Source of the DNA: Eubacterium sp. ER2
Lineage (GTDB): Bacteria > Bacillota > Clostridia > Lachnospirales > Lachnospiraceae
Reading direction: 5' to 3'
NCBI RefSeq assembly: GCF_000765215.1
Contig: NZ_JPJE01000021.1
Location: 60,639-124,638 of the forward strand
DNA: 64,000 bases
Shown here: one piece after another, positions 1-6,758 of the stretch
Layout: each line of letters opens with the position of its first letter
Numbering within the stretch: the stretch's first letter is position 1
Notes under the pieces: generated by a model
The model's input: only the letters and a program-made list of their open reading frames with translations
What the model was told of the DNA's origin: nothing
Databases searched by the model: none
Program-made: the position numbers and the translations under genes

Positions 1-276
1 TATGCCGATAGTGATTCTGTACAGGCGTTTTTACAGGAACGTATGATAAGAGATATTTCAAAATCAATTAAATCAACAAAGCTGCATGAATTATACAAGA
101 AATATTGCGAAGAAACCGAACGAGAGCCATTGAGCAGAACTAGGTTTTATTCCAATCTGAAGAACAAAGGATTTGGGAAAAAGATTGTTCATGGGAATGA
201 ATATTTTGTTGGACTAGCAGAGAAAGAAGAAGGTTTTCTGAAGGTGGATGATTCGCAAGAGTTACCTTTTGAATGA
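1..276 (+). CDS. Phage/plasmid primase-helicase, C-terminal part (cut by window edge)
   Basis: The reading frame is open from base 1, so this is the tail of a gene that begins outside the window. The visible 91 residues start with YADSDSVQAFLQER and end in an acidic tail. The text resembles the C-terminal winged-helix part of P4/D5-type primase-helicases: 'DSVQxFL', then a 'LYxxYCxE...PLSRTRFYxxL' block that probably helps bind origin DNA. A complete protein of this kind would prime and unwind element DNA. It lies at the head of a same-strand run of small element genes, with low GC like its neighbours. An internal ATG at 43 is unlikely to be the true start because homologous-looking sequence runs upstream of it. 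Confidence 0.6.
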   Translation, partial: YADSDSVQAFLQERMIRDISKSIKSTKLHELYKKYCEETEREPLSRTRFYSNLKNKGFGKKIVHGNEYFVGLAEKEEGFLKVDDSQELPFE

Positions 277-412
277 TAAAGCCTAATAATGGGTGGATTA
301 AGTGGAATGTTATTCTAAATCATTATATGTACGAAAAAAATAATATATGCATAATAAAATGAATTTGAAATAAATCGCACTTTTCCCACCCTATTAGGCG
401 AAAGGAGGCAAG

Positions 413-655
413 ATGGATTTTCGAGATACATATTTCAACATTTGGAAATCTGCATGGGATTTTCACAAACAATTTGCAGATATGGCCGGAACAGATAAGG
501 AATGGGAGACAGTAGTTAATACATCCGGCGAAATAGTGGAAAAATATAAAAATGAACCCGGATATGAGTTCTTGAAAGATTTAATTTTAGCAACATTGAA
601 TGAGTTAGAGCGCCGAGACAAGATCAATAGAAAGGAGCACGGGGAACTTGGGTAA
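413..655 (+). CDS. Small hypothetical element protein (80 aa)
   Basis: I do not recognise this acidic 80-residue protein. It starts at an ATG preceded by a good AAAGGAGG site at about 401-408. It is AT-rich and helical, with no membrane segment and no cysteine motif. The gap between the primase and this gene (277-412) is AT-rich and contains no further ORF that I can support. Its position between a primase and an HTH protein suggests an accessory gene of the integrated element. Confidence 0.5.
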   Translation: MDFRDTYFNIWKSAWDFHKQFADMAGTDKEWETVVNTSGEIVEKYKNEPGYEFLKDLILATLNELERRDKINRKEHGELG

Positions 656-656
656 T

Positions 657-809
657 ATGGAACATTGGAATCATTTTCTGCAATCTGTATTGGCTGATAC
701 TAAACAAGATAAGAACCATAATAGCACGAGGAAGTCAGAGGATAAAGAAGCAGGTTCAATGCATTTCGTTGACATCAAAAAAGGGGTGGAAAAAAATGAG
801 CAAAAGTAA
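657..809 (+). CDS. Possible small element protein (50 aa)
   Basis: An ATG right after the stop of the previous gene opens a 50-codon frame, MEHWNHFLQSVLADTKQDK onward. It ends at a TAA that overlaps the start of the HTH gene at 796 by 14 bases. The nearest purine-rich sequence (GGAGCACGGGG, about 633-643) is rather distant. Translational coupling between tightly packed phage-type genes would explain the layout, but an ORF this short could be fortuitous. Confidence 0.35.
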   Translation: MEHWNHFLQSVLADTKQDKNHNSTRKSEDKEAGSMHFVDIKKGVEKNEQK

Positions 810-1329
810 TTTTCCTAATTCGCAGATTGATAATCTTCCAGCAGAGTTTGTGGCAGATGCGATAGAGAGCATTCAAGAGCTGGCATCGTTAAAGAAGATT
901 ACGCGTGATGCAAGCATGGATCAAGAATTTGAAGATAGAGTCAATATGATAATTGAGTTCTGTAAGAGGAAGAAGATGAGGCTGGGGATTGAGACCTTAT
1001 GTGCAGGACTTGGTATTTCGAGACAAGAACTACATAACTGGGAGAATGGCGTGGGAAATACATCAGAACGCAGGAGGGACGGTGTAAAGCAAATAAAGCA
1101 GTTAATATATGCATTCCTTGAACAGTGTGGAATGTCCGGGCGGCTCAATCCCACTACATACGTGTGGTTGAGTAAAAATTGGATGAACTACGTTGATGAA
1201 GTGAAGATTGATACAGGGGGAACAGACATTAAAAATACACCAGCACTGAGCTATGAAGATATAAGGCAGATTGCAGATCAAGCACGACAGGAAAGCATAC
1301 GAGATATTATTGATGAACTACCAGATTGA
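796..1329 (+). CDS. HTH DNA-binding protein, terminase small-subunit-like
   Basis: A protein of 177 residues from the ATG at 796, which has a purine-rich GGGGTGG site upstream. A TTG further upstream (769) is in frame but lacks a ribosome site. The middle contains a helix-turn-helix, 'ETLCAGLGISRQELHNWENG', followed by 'LNPTTYVWLSKNWMNYVDEV'. That order (HTH, then N-P-A/T...L-KN-GY-D) is what I know from small terminase or gp3-like DNA-packaging proteins, which recognise the packaging start site. The C-terminal 30 residues are polar and helical. No large terminase is seen downstream, so a role in packaging is only inferred; a plain transcription regulator is the alternative. Confidence 0.45.
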   Translation: MSKSNFPNSQIDNLPAEFVADAIESIQELASLKKITRDASMDQEFEDRVNMIIEFCKRKKMRLGIETLCAGLGISRQELHNWENGVGNTSERRRDGVKQIKQLIYAFLEQCGMSGRLNPTTYVWLSKNWMNYVDEVKIDTGGTDIKNTPALSYEDIRQIADQARQESIRDIIDELPD

Positions 1330-1490
1330 TTTTTGGCTGATAATTTGGCTAAGAACAAAAACAATGTTTAACAAACGCTGTATTTTCGCAGAGTGTGGAA
1401 GAAATCCACCTAAATATATTGTAAATGTGATGCGATTTTTGATGATATTAGTAAGAAAAACAAAGACTTGTTGAGATGGAATCATGAAGG

Positions 1491-1526
1491 GCAGAGGGGG
1501 TCTTGCGTATTCGTGCGCAGAGGGGG
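1491..1526 (+). repeat. Paired 10-bp direct repeat in gene-free stretch
   Basis: GCAGAGGGGG occurs at 1491-1500 and again at 1517-1526, 26 bases apart, inside the 285-base stretch 1330-1614. I find no supportable gene in that stretch. It directly follows the terminase-small-like gene, so a binding or packaging site is conceivable. It may equally be remnant coding sequence. Confidence 0.3.
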
Positions 1527-1614
1527 AGTGACGTGTCTTTTCTGCCGCAAGAATAAAAGGCATTTCCGAAAAATCAGAAAATCATAAAAAGGCGATAGCC
1601 GGAAAGGGGAACAC

Positions 1615-1692
1615 ATGGCGAGAGATAAGCCAGAACAGAACTACATCATTTATCAGGCAAACATAGAAAGGAGATTAAAAAAATGGCATTAA
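1615..1692 (+). CDS. Possible 25-aa peptide upstream of next gene
   Basis: ATG with an AAAGGGG site 8 bases upstream opens a 25-codon frame, MARDKPEQNYIIYQANIERR onward. It ends in TAA overlapping the start of the 1683 gene by 10 bases. The good spacing and the overlap suggest translational coupling or a leader peptide. The peptide itself matches nothing I know. Confidence 0.3.
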   Translation: MARDKPEQNYIIYQANIERRLKKWH

Positions 1693-1889
1693 CACAACGG
1701 GAACTTGAAGATTGCAGAAATCAGAAACGGCGTTTAGATATGGCGCAGACACCACAGGGCAGAATTGCCATAGAATTGTCAGAGCGCCATAAAAGACAAG
1801 AAGAAGCTAAAAGCGCATTACTAAAGCGATGTGGACTTGATACGGGTGCGCAGTTAGTTGAAAACTCAATTTTGAAATATTATAAATAA
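1683..1889 (+). CDS. Small hypothetical element protein (68 aa)
   Basis: A basic, helical 68-residue protein of unknown role. It has an AAAGGAG site at about 1668-1674 and an ATG at 1683. Its stop shares a base with an ATG at 1889, so it is packed against the following gene. The sequence 'RELEDCRNQKRRLDMAQTPQ' suggests an amphipathic helix, and there are no recognisable domains. It probably belongs to the same transcript as the next two genes. Confidence 0.5.
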   Translation: MALTQRELEDCRNQKRRLDMAQTPQGRIAIELSERHKRQEEAKSALLKRCGLDTGAQLVENSILKYYK

Positions 1890-1906
1890 TGATTGGAGAA
1901 ATAAAG

Positions 1907-2791
1907 ATGAATGATAAAATGACAAAATTTGAAGAAATTAAGAAAATTGTGCTTGATTTCCAGAAACGGGCGGATCGCTATTTTTCTGAATATTGCGCAA
2001 AGGCTAGAGGCATGGAAGAGAAGTACCGCCCGGAGGTTTTTAAGAGAGAAATCATGACGCAGGTATGGCCGTATTATTCCGGGAATGTTTCTGCGGAACG
2101 AGATCACGCAAAAACAGCAATTTCCGATATTTGTGAGGACATAAGAAATGATCTGAAACGCTGGGCGCTGAAGCCGGTTGATCCGGGAACATTGCAGATT
2201 TTACAGTGTATGCATGATTTTGGCATCAAACTTTCACGCAGCGAATTATCAATAATTGAAAGCAGCGTTGAGAACAATCTTTTTGCACAAAAAATTTTCT
2301 GCGAAGTAGCAAAAAACAGCGGCTATCTTGCAAAGTTTCCAGATTTTTCTACATATCTTGCAGCATTGCAGGAAGCAGAATCTGATGCAAAATTGGCTGT
2401 TTCCGCATATGTCGGAAAATCCGAAAACGGACAGTTCCCAGGCGCTGATTTATTAGGTAAAAATGAAATAAACGGTATTGTTTACGGTGATTTTCAATTT
2501 TATCAAAAAATGTTTGCAGCAGAGTATGCAGAAAATCATAGATCGCTTAGTGAAGCGGAAGAACTTTGGAGCAAGGCACGAGTAAAAACAAGCTATACAT
2601 TGACTGAAAAAGAAAGAACACGCCTTGAGAAAATTGTAGATGAAACTAAAAAAGGAGATGAACAGGAAAGAAAATCCCGAATGAAACAGATTCTTGAAGC
2701 AGAGCCGGATATCGCGGATAAGTTTTCTCTTATGGGCGTCGATTATCAAAACATGATTGCAGGATATGTTGACACTGGTAAATTGGATTAA
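1907..2791 (+). CDS. Hypothetical element protein, helical (294 aa)
   Basis: A long helical protein rich in Lys and Glu that I cannot assign. The N-terminal 60 residues (MTKFEEIKKIVLDFQKRAD...) and the region around residues 220-270 look like coiled coil. There is no signal peptide, membrane segment or metal motif. I prefer the ATG at 1907, with GGAG about 10 bases upstream, over the ATG at 1889 that overlaps the previous stop. It sits between two small unknown genes in an AT-rich block. A structural or scaffold-like phage role is possible but not shown. Confidence 0.5.
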   Translation: MNDKMTKFEEIKKIVLDFQKRADRYFSEYCAKARGMEEKYRPEVFKREIMTQVWPYYSGNVSAERDHAKTAISDICEDIRNDLKRWALKPVDPGTLQILQCMHDFGIKLSRSELSIIESSVENNLFAQKIFCEVAKNSGYLAKFPDFSTYLAALQEAESDAKLAVSAYVGKSENGQFPGADLLGKNEINGIVYGDFQFYQKMFAAEYAENHRSLSEAEELWSKARVKTSYTLTEKERTRLEKIVDETKKGDEQERKSRMKQILEAEPDIADKFSLMGVDYQNMIAGYVDTGKLD

Positions 2792-2812
2792 TAAAAAGGA
2801 GATTGTAGGAAT

Positions 2813-3115
2813 ATGCATCATTTAGAAAGCGCACGTTTTTCAAAGGTGGACAGACGTATGAATGGAATTACAAGTCATAAAGTTTTTGAAGTTGAGGGGA
2901 ATGACTTAGTTATCGCTGTGCCTTCGGTTTTATCGAAAGATGGTAAAATTTCTTTTCTTATGTCTGATACATCGGGCATTAAGCAAGGGGATTATGTTGA
3001 TTTTTGTTTTGCTTATACTGTTACTAATGGACGGGCAAACAGCTATCAAGCGCAGTTTCTGGGAATAACACCGCCGGAATTTAAGCCGGAAAATGCAGAG
3101 ACATATACAATTTAA
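2813..3115 (+). CDS. Hypothetical element protein (100 aa)
   Basis: The start at 2813 has AAAAGGAG upstream. The protein is rich in beta-forming residues ('KVFEVEGNDLVIAVPSVL', 'GDYVDFCFAYTV'), which suggests a small beta-barrel. It is followed by a second beta-rich protein of similar size (3193). A tandem pair of small OB-fold-like proteins would suit single-stranded DNA binding in an element that encodes a primase. That is inference only; no aromatic ssDNA-binding signature is obvious. Confidence 0.45.
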   Translation: MHHLESARFSKVDRRMNGITSHKVFEVEGNDLVIAVPSVLSKDGKISFLMSDTSGIKQGDYVDFCFAYTVTNGRANSYQAQFLGITPPEFKPENAETYTI

Positions 3116-3192
3116 ATAAGATTGTGGGCGTGGCGGTTTCTGCTCCTACCTTTGAAGCCGCCAGTAAGTCCCAAAAGGGGGAACAATATTAC

Positions 3193-3456
3193 ATGGATAA
3201 TGTTTTAGTATTGAAAATTATCGGAACAAGTGAGTACAACGGAATGAGCCGGAATGGAAAACAGTACACGTTGACAACTTTGGAATTGGATTATCAAGGG
3301 AGTAAAGTGAAAATAAAGTGCTTTGAGAGCGGGGCAAAAGTTGGAGATTACGCTCAAATTGGGATTGGTACAAGAAAAAATATATACGGGGCAGAGTTTG
3401 CTGTTCTTGTGGAGCGGATCATTCCAGCCGGTGAGATTGAAAATAATTGGAAATAA
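3193..3456 (+). CDS. Hypothetical element protein, possible OB-fold (87 aa)
   Basis: I choose the ATG at 3193, which is preceded by AAAAGGGGGAA. The longer frame from GTG 3124 lacks a good site. The protein alternates beta-type stretches: 'VLVLKIIGTSEYNGM', 'KQYTLTTLELDYQG', 'KVKIKCFESG', 'DYAQIGIGT'. This is the look of a small beta-barrel such as an OB-fold nucleic-acid binder. No closer family is recognised. It probably shares a transcript with the gene at 2813. Confidence 0.45.
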   Translation: MDNVLVLKIIGTSEYNGMSRNGKQYTLTTLELDYQGSKVKIKCFESGAKVGDYAQIGIGTRKNIYGAEFAVLVERIIPAGEIENNWK

Positions 3457-3518
3457 TATTGTTCGATACTTGATTTGTGGGAGAACAAAGTCACAAGCAT
3501 TTTCAGACATAAAATAAA

Positions 3519-3547
3519 TTGCCTGACTTAGCTAGATGTGCTATACT
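3519..3547 (+). promoter_or_regulatory. Sigma-A type promoter with extended -10 for toxin unit
   Basis: A -35 TTGCCT (3519-3524) and a -10 TATACT (3542-3547) are separated by exactly 17 bases. A TG one base before the -10 makes an extended -10. It would drive the small holin-like toxin gene about 90 bases downstream. Confidence 0.65.
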
Positions 3548-3584
3548 ATCTGCACGGAAAGTCAGAGCGCATAAAGGCGGCCTA

Positions 3585-3632
3585 CCCTCCACTTATCGGA
3601 GGGGCAAACCCTCCAGACGAAAGAAAGGAGGG
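3585..3632 (+). promoter_or_regulatory. Leader hairpins that can hide the toxin ribosome site
   Basis: CCCTCC at 3585-3590 can pair with GGAGGG at 3598-3603. A second CCCTCC at 3609-3614 can pair with GGAGGG at 3627-3632, which is the Shine-Dalgarno of the toxin gene. The two hairpins use identical stems, so alternative pairings can expose or mask the ribosome site. This is what I expect of a type I toxin mRNA, where full-length transcript is translationally silent. Confidence 0.55.
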
Positions 3633-3634
3633 CG

Positions 3635-3733
3635 ATGCCGATGAACATTACATACTCGGATTTAATCCAGTTGATGATATTCATTGTCGCTCTTGTTGGT
3701 CTTTGTTATGAGATCTTCAAGGGAAAGAAGTAG
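3635..3733 (+). CDS. Putative holin-like toxin (type I toxin-antitoxin family)
   Basis: A 32-codon gene with a strong GGAGGG site. The product begins MPMNITYSDL, has one hydrophobic helix (IQLMIFIVALVGLCYEIF), and ends in the charged tail KGKK. This pattern of a short 'xxTYSDL' head, one membrane helix and a basic tail is typical of the Hol-Tox/TxpA-like peptides. Those peptides insert in the membrane and are controlled by an antisense RNA. A second in-frame ATG at 3641 could be the start. The unit has its own promoter and hairpin leader and lies 5' of a convergently oriented repressor gene. The antisense RNA promoter was not identified with confidence. Confidence 0.6.
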   Translation: MPMNITYSDLIQLMIFIVALVGLCYEIFKGKK

Positions 3734-3762
3734 CCGCCCACTACTGCCAATAGTGAACGGCT
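3732..3762 (+). other. Stem-loop downstream of toxin gene
   Basis: AGCCG (3732-3736) pairs with CGGCT (3758-3762), and inside it CACTA (3739-3743) pairs with TAGTG (3751-3755). It starts within the toxin stop codon. It is not followed by a U-run, so it is more likely a stability element or the loop target of an antisense RNA than a simple terminator. Confidence 0.45.
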
Positions 3763-3856
3763 GTGTAAAACAGTTATCGTAATTATTTGGGGGTAGGCCG
3801 TGTGTTTCTGGCTTTCCCTTTTTCTAGTATCAATATAGCATATCCCGAACCGGCTT

Positions 3857-4075
3857 TCAAGACTTATCTTCTTTATCAGGCACATATTCCAAAATGTCAG
3901 AAATAGTACAGTTAAAGACTTTACATAAATTATTAAGCATATCCTTGTCGAGTCGCTGGATGCTTTCATCATATAAAGCGCCAACAGTGTTAGGACGAAT
4001 ATGGGCGGCTTCAGCAAGTTGTTTTCTATTCATTTTATGTTTTCCGAGTAGATCAGACACCTTAATTTTTATCAA
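3857..4075 (-). CDS. XRE/Cro-family repressor (72 aa)
   Basis: A compact helix-turn-helix protein: 'MNRKQLAEAAHIRPNTVGALYDE' forms the HTH, followed by the 'LDKDMLNNLCKVFNCTISDILEY' block typical of Cro/C1-type regulators. The start is TTG at 4075, with AGGAGG eight bases upstream on the minus strand. It is divergent from the gene run at 4219-6389. A near-consensus promoter and repeated sequence motifs fill the space between. It most likely represses the element's divergent operon and perhaps itself. The only cysteine (in VFNC) has no evident sensory role. Confidence 0.75.
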   Translation of the reverse strand: MIKIKVSDLLGKHKMNRKQLAEAAHIRPNTVGALYDESIQRLDKDMLNNLCKVFNCTISDILEYVPDKEDKS

Positions 4076-4100
4076 TTGTTATACCTCCTGATTAATAAAT

Positions 4101-4129
4101 ATTATACGATTTAAGAAAATAAAAGTCAA
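4101..4129 (-). promoter_or_regulatory. Promoter of the XRE repressor
   Basis: On the minus strand, TTGACT (plus 4124-4129) and TATAAT (plus 4101-4106) are spaced 17 bases. This is close to the sigma-A consensus and lies 26 bases upstream of the repressor's TTG start codon. Confidence 0.7.
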
Positions 4130-4200
4130 TTAGAAATAAAAAATAGCGTTAAACGATATTGACAAATAACTATAAACGATATAAAATATCTACAAAAGAT
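4103..4200 (+). promoter_or_regulatory. Divergent promoter with repeated operator-like motifs
   Basis: The plus-strand promoter is TTGACA (4159-4164) and TAAAAT (4182-4187) with a 17-base spacer. AAACGATAT occurs twice exactly (4151-4159 and 4174-4182). Degenerate copies lie at 4103-4113 (TATACGATTTA) and about 4192-4202 (ACAAAAGATAC). Copies overlapping both promoters fit operators for the adjacent XRE repressor. Confidence 0.6.
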
Positions 4201-4218
4201 ACAAACGGAGGTGAAAGC

Positions 4219-4458
4219 ATGACAAAAAAAGAATTTGCAGAGTGGCTAGTAGGGATGGTTGAATTGACGAAACAGTTACCAGATGATTATTTATCAGATT
4301 GGAAATGTGAAGCAAAGAAGGCGTTCTCGTTAGAAGAGTGGGATAACATAGAAAAACTGATAGATGCAATTTGGAAGTATCGCATTCTCAACGATGAAGC
4401 GTTTCTTAGATTAAAGAAAGCCCTTGAAGAAGCTGGCACTTCAACAAAGGCTAAGTAA
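4219..4458 (+). CDS. Small hypothetical element protein (79 aa)
   Basis: First gene of the run controlled by the divergent promoter. ATG 4219 has GGAGG at 4207-4211. An upstream TTG in the same frame is actually the -35 box and is rejected as a start. The product is acidic and helical ('FAEWLVGMVELTKQLPDDYL', 'WKCEAKKAFSLEEWDNIEKL') with two tryptophan-rich helices and no known domain. As the first gene after an XRE-controlled promoter it might be an antirepressor or an excision factor, but nothing in it proves this. Confidence 0.5.
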   Translation: MTKKEFAEWLVGMVELTKQLPDDYLSDWKCEAKKAFSLEEWDNIEKLIDAIWKYRILNDEAFLRLKKALEEAGTSTKAK

Positions 4459-4536
4459 CCCGACAACACATAGGAAAAGCCGGATTGTCTTAATTATAGA
4501 GGCAGTCCGATCAGAAATCAAGAAAGGATTTAGATT

Positions 4537-4779
4537 ATGACTAAACAGGAATTGGAATGCAAATTTGTTGAGTTAGAAGATTGCCTCGATAAGGCGGAGC
4601 ATATGTTGAGTTCATTAGAAGAAAACTATGATTTGCAGAAAGTAACTACAGATATGACGGACGATCTGTTGTTTGCGCAGAATAGAGGATTGATTTTAAT
4701 GGAAGTCCGTATTGCGTGGGATTATGTGCAGAAGGCAATTCATATTCAAGATAAAATTGAAAAGGAGATGGCATTATGA
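4537..4779 (+). CDS. Small hypothetical element protein (80 aa)
   Basis: An acidic helical protein with ATG at 4537 and AAAGGAT upstream. It probably forms a helical hairpin ('ELECKFVELEDCLDKAEHMLSSLEENY'). Its TGA overlaps the next ATG (ATGA), so the two are translationally coupled. No family is recognised. It belongs to the four-gene packed run ending in the integrase. Confidence 0.5.
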   Translation: MTKQELECKFVELEDCLDKAEHMLSSLEENYDLQKVTTDMTDDLLFAQNRGLILMEVRIAWDYVQKAIHIQDKIEKEMAL

Positions 4780-5054
4780 ATTTAGCAACAGAAATTATCA
4801 AGGAACAGAGAGAAATGATTGATTCTAAGCGCCTGGATCAAATTATTACAAATGAATATTCAACTGCTGTTGTAGCGGCTATTATCGACAGTGTTACAGA
4901 TAATTATTCAGCTATGCTTGAGGAATGTGTGCCAGCGGACAAACTGGATGAACTGGACGAGCGTATCAATGAATATATTGATAGAGTGAACCGTGCAGTT
5001 TTTGAGCAGGGATTTATCCGAGGAGTGGCAGCAGGCAGAGGCGGTGTTGTGTAA
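4776..5054 (+). CDS. Small hypothetical element protein (92 aa)
   Basis: Overlaps its upstream neighbour by four bases (ATGA) and its downstream neighbour by one (TAATG), with AAGGAG at 4762-4767. It is helical and acidic ('CVPADKLDELDERINEYIDRVNRA') and ends in a glycine/arginine-rich tail (GVAAGRGGVV). No function is recognised. Close packing shows it is a real member of the integrase operon. Confidence 0.5.
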   Translation: MNLATEIIKEQREMIDSKRLDQIITNEYSTAVVAAIIDSVTDNYSAMLEECVPADKLDELDERINEYIDRVNRAVFEQGFIRGVAAGRGGVV

Positions 5055-5275
5055 TGACAGGTTATTTGATTGAGTATAAAAAGAAAACATCATTCCTCTA
5101 CCGCGACGAGCCGGGAGATAACTTCACGGAGAAACGCAAGGCATTAGTCAGCCGGGAGATACTGGCGCAGATGCTGAGTACATACCGATTTATTATATTT
5201 GTAGCGTATTTGGTGGATGTGGAACAGTACAGGGATAACTGTGAAGATGTAATAGAAGTAATTACGGAGGTATAG
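5054..5275 (+). CDS. Small hypothetical element protein (73 aa)
   Basis: Begins on the A of the previous stop and ends one base before the integrase start. The mixed sequence 'GYLIEYKKKTSFLYRDEPGD' is followed by a hydrophobic stretch (TYRFIIFVAYLVDVEQY). It could be an excisionase-position gene, since small genes directly before int often are, but there is no HTH that I can see. Function is unknown. Confidence 0.5.
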   Translation: MTGYLIEYKKKTSFLYRDEPGDNFTEKRKALVSREILAQMLSTYRFIIFVAYLVDVEQYRDNCEDVIEVITEV

Positions 5276-5276
5276 T

Positions 5277-6389
5277 ATGGCAGAGAAAAAACTGCCGAAA
5301 GGTATTCGGAAGAACGGGAATAGGTATCAAGGGCGGATCATGTTCCATGGAAAAAATTATTCTGTTACAGGTGCCACTATTACCGAGACAAAAAAAGCTA
5401 TGACTGATTTAAAGTATAGGTTAGAACATGGACTGTTTGTTGAACGTGAAAAAGTGACTTTTGACTCTTGGTTCAAAACATGGATTAAAGAATATAAGCA
5501 GAATGACTTGAAAACAGGTACACTTATTTCATATCAGAATTATTATAATTTTTACATCAAAGAGCCTCTAGGGAAAATGCCTGTTTCCTCAATACGTGGT
5601 GAACATATCCAAAAGTTATATAACAAGTTATTGGATGATGATATGGCATTATCTTCCTTGAAAATCATATCAGCGGTAATGAACGGATGTTTCCAAAGAG
5701 CGTTAAAAAATGGCCTGATAGAACGAAATCCAGTCAAGTTGGCGGAATTGCCACGGAAGAAACAAAAGACAGAACGAAGGGTATTAACTCTTCAGGAGCA
5801 GGAGTTATTTTCAAAGTATTCTCAAGAAAGTTATCTTCATAATTTATTTGCTTTAATGCTTAGAACTGGAATGAGAAGTGGCGAAGCCAGGGGATTAAAG
5901 TTTTCAGATATTGATAGCAAGAACAACGTTATCCATATCAGGCGCACTTTAAAATATGAAACGGGAAGAGGCTTTTTTGAAGATGCGCCAAAAACATCGT
6001 CATCAATGCGGGATATACCAGCTACACCGGAAATCATGTCCATTATTGAAGCGCAGCGTAAAATTAACAGAGAATATTCTAATGTGGTTAGTATTGATGA
6101 ATATATCTTTCACCTGCCGGAAGGAACACCGATTAGCCGGGAACGTGTACAAGCTGAAATTGATCGGATTTTGAAAAAGATAAACGAAACAGGCAGTCAC
6201 GTAGAAAGATTTACTTCTCATTGTTTTAGACATACCTTTGCTACAAGGGCGATAGAGGCCGGAATGCAGCCGCAGACGTTAAAGACGATCTTGGGGCATT
6301 CCAGTTTATCTATGACAATGGATTTATATTCTCATGTACTTCCAAATACAAAGGCGGAAGAAATGCAAAAAGTAGCAAGCATTTTTTAA
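5277..6389 (+). CDS. int: Tyrosine recombinase/integrase of the left element
   Basis: A 370-residue phage-type integrase with GGAGG six bases before the ATG. It has an N-terminal AP2-like arm-binding region (residues 1-55, 'GIRKNGNRYQGRIMFHGKNY') and a SAM-like core-binding domain (about 60-160). The catalytic domain shows Arg200 (RTGMRSGEARG), the HxxR box with His315 and Arg318 (HCFRHTF), GHSS and the nucleophile Tyr351 (MDLYSHV). It would excise and insert the element whose other end lies left of the window. A terminator and tandem arm-type repeats follow immediately, marking the element's right end. Confidence 0.9.
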   Translation: MAEKKLPKGIRKNGNRYQGRIMFHGKNYSVTGATITETKKAMTDLKYRLEHGLFVEREKVTFDSWFKTWIKEYKQNDLKTGTLISYQNYYNFYIKEPLGKMPVSSIRGEHIQKLYNKLLDDDMALSSLKIISAVMNGCFQRALKNGLIERNPVKLAELPRKKQKTERRVLTLQEQELFSKYSQESYLHNLFALMLRTGMRSGEARGLKFSDIDSKNNVIHIRRTLKYETGRGFFEDAPKTSSSMRDIPATPEIMSIIEAQRKINREYSNVVSIDEYIFHLPEGTPISRERVQAEIDRILKKINETGSHVERFTSHCFRHTFATRAIEAGMQPQTLKTILGHSSLSMTMDLYSHVLPNTKAEEMQKVASIF

Positions 6390-6395
6390 ATAAGC

Positions 6396-6420
6396 AGAGG
6401 GCGGAAACCGCCCTCTTATT
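6396..6420 (+). terminator. Terminator after integrase
   Basis: A perfect 9-bp stem AGAGGGCGG / CCGCCCTCT (6396-6404 with 6408-6416) with a three-base loop, followed by TTATT. Confidence 0.75.
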
Positions 6421-6430
6421 ATATCCTTGT

Positions 6431-6453
6431 TTACGCCAAAAGTTACGCCAAAA
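6431..6453 (+). repeat. Tandem 11-bp repeats, probable integrase arm sites
   Basis: TTACGCCAAAA occurs at 6431-6441 and 6443-6453 (period 12), directly after the integrase terminator. Paired short repeats at this place are typical arm-type binding sites of tyrosine integrases, so the element's right attachment end is close by. Confidence 0.55.
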
Positions 6454-6758
6454 TGAGATGAAAACAGACGGTATAAGATAACGGATAAAAAGCTGCTTTC
6501 CTTATGAAAAACAATAAGACGCAACTTGACGAACAGTAAATTTATTTAGTTTTGTTTTACGAGTGGAAGGTCTCGAACACTCGGCACATTTTACGGCGGT
6601 GACCGCCGGCAGACCTTGAAAGACCTTGGTTTTATGCGGGTCTGCAACGTGGGATAGTATAGCATGACGGCAGTGGGAAATCAAGAGAAGTACCAAAAAA
6701 GTACCAATAAGAAAGAAAAGCTGCCCCGCCAGTGATGGCATGGGCAGCAGTTTGCTAC
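6454..6758. other. Gene-free stretch with att-like sequence
   Basis: I find no credible gene here. It contains CCTTGAAAGACCTTGG (about 6617-6632), similar to the CCTTGAAAA core of the neighbouring mobile element. It also has a second pair of direct repeats, AAGTACCAA at 6688-6696 and 6699-6707 (period 11). These look like the arm sites of yet another integrase. The stretch is best read as a junction between successive integrations, with the outer boundary unresolved. Confidence 0.4.

Noticed and set aside
3706..4017. 103-codon minus-strand frame covering the toxin 3' end and part of the XRE gene
   Set aside because: It overlaps the better-supported repressor in another frame and lacks a ribosome site.
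4159..4218. Upstream TTG extension of the gene starting at 4219
   Set aside because: The TTG is the first three bases of the -35 box TTGACA. The real start has GGAGG before ATG 4219.
6555..6590. Possible tRNA 3' end (GTTCGAGAC on the minus strand) as an attachment site
   Set aside because: The T-arm stem cannot be formed and no acceptor or anticodon arm is found, so there is no support for a tRNA.
6502..6741. 79-codon minus-strand frame in the att-like stretch
   Set aside because: No ribosome site, and composition and location fit non-coding junction DNA. It could be a conserved spurious ORF across similar insertion sites.
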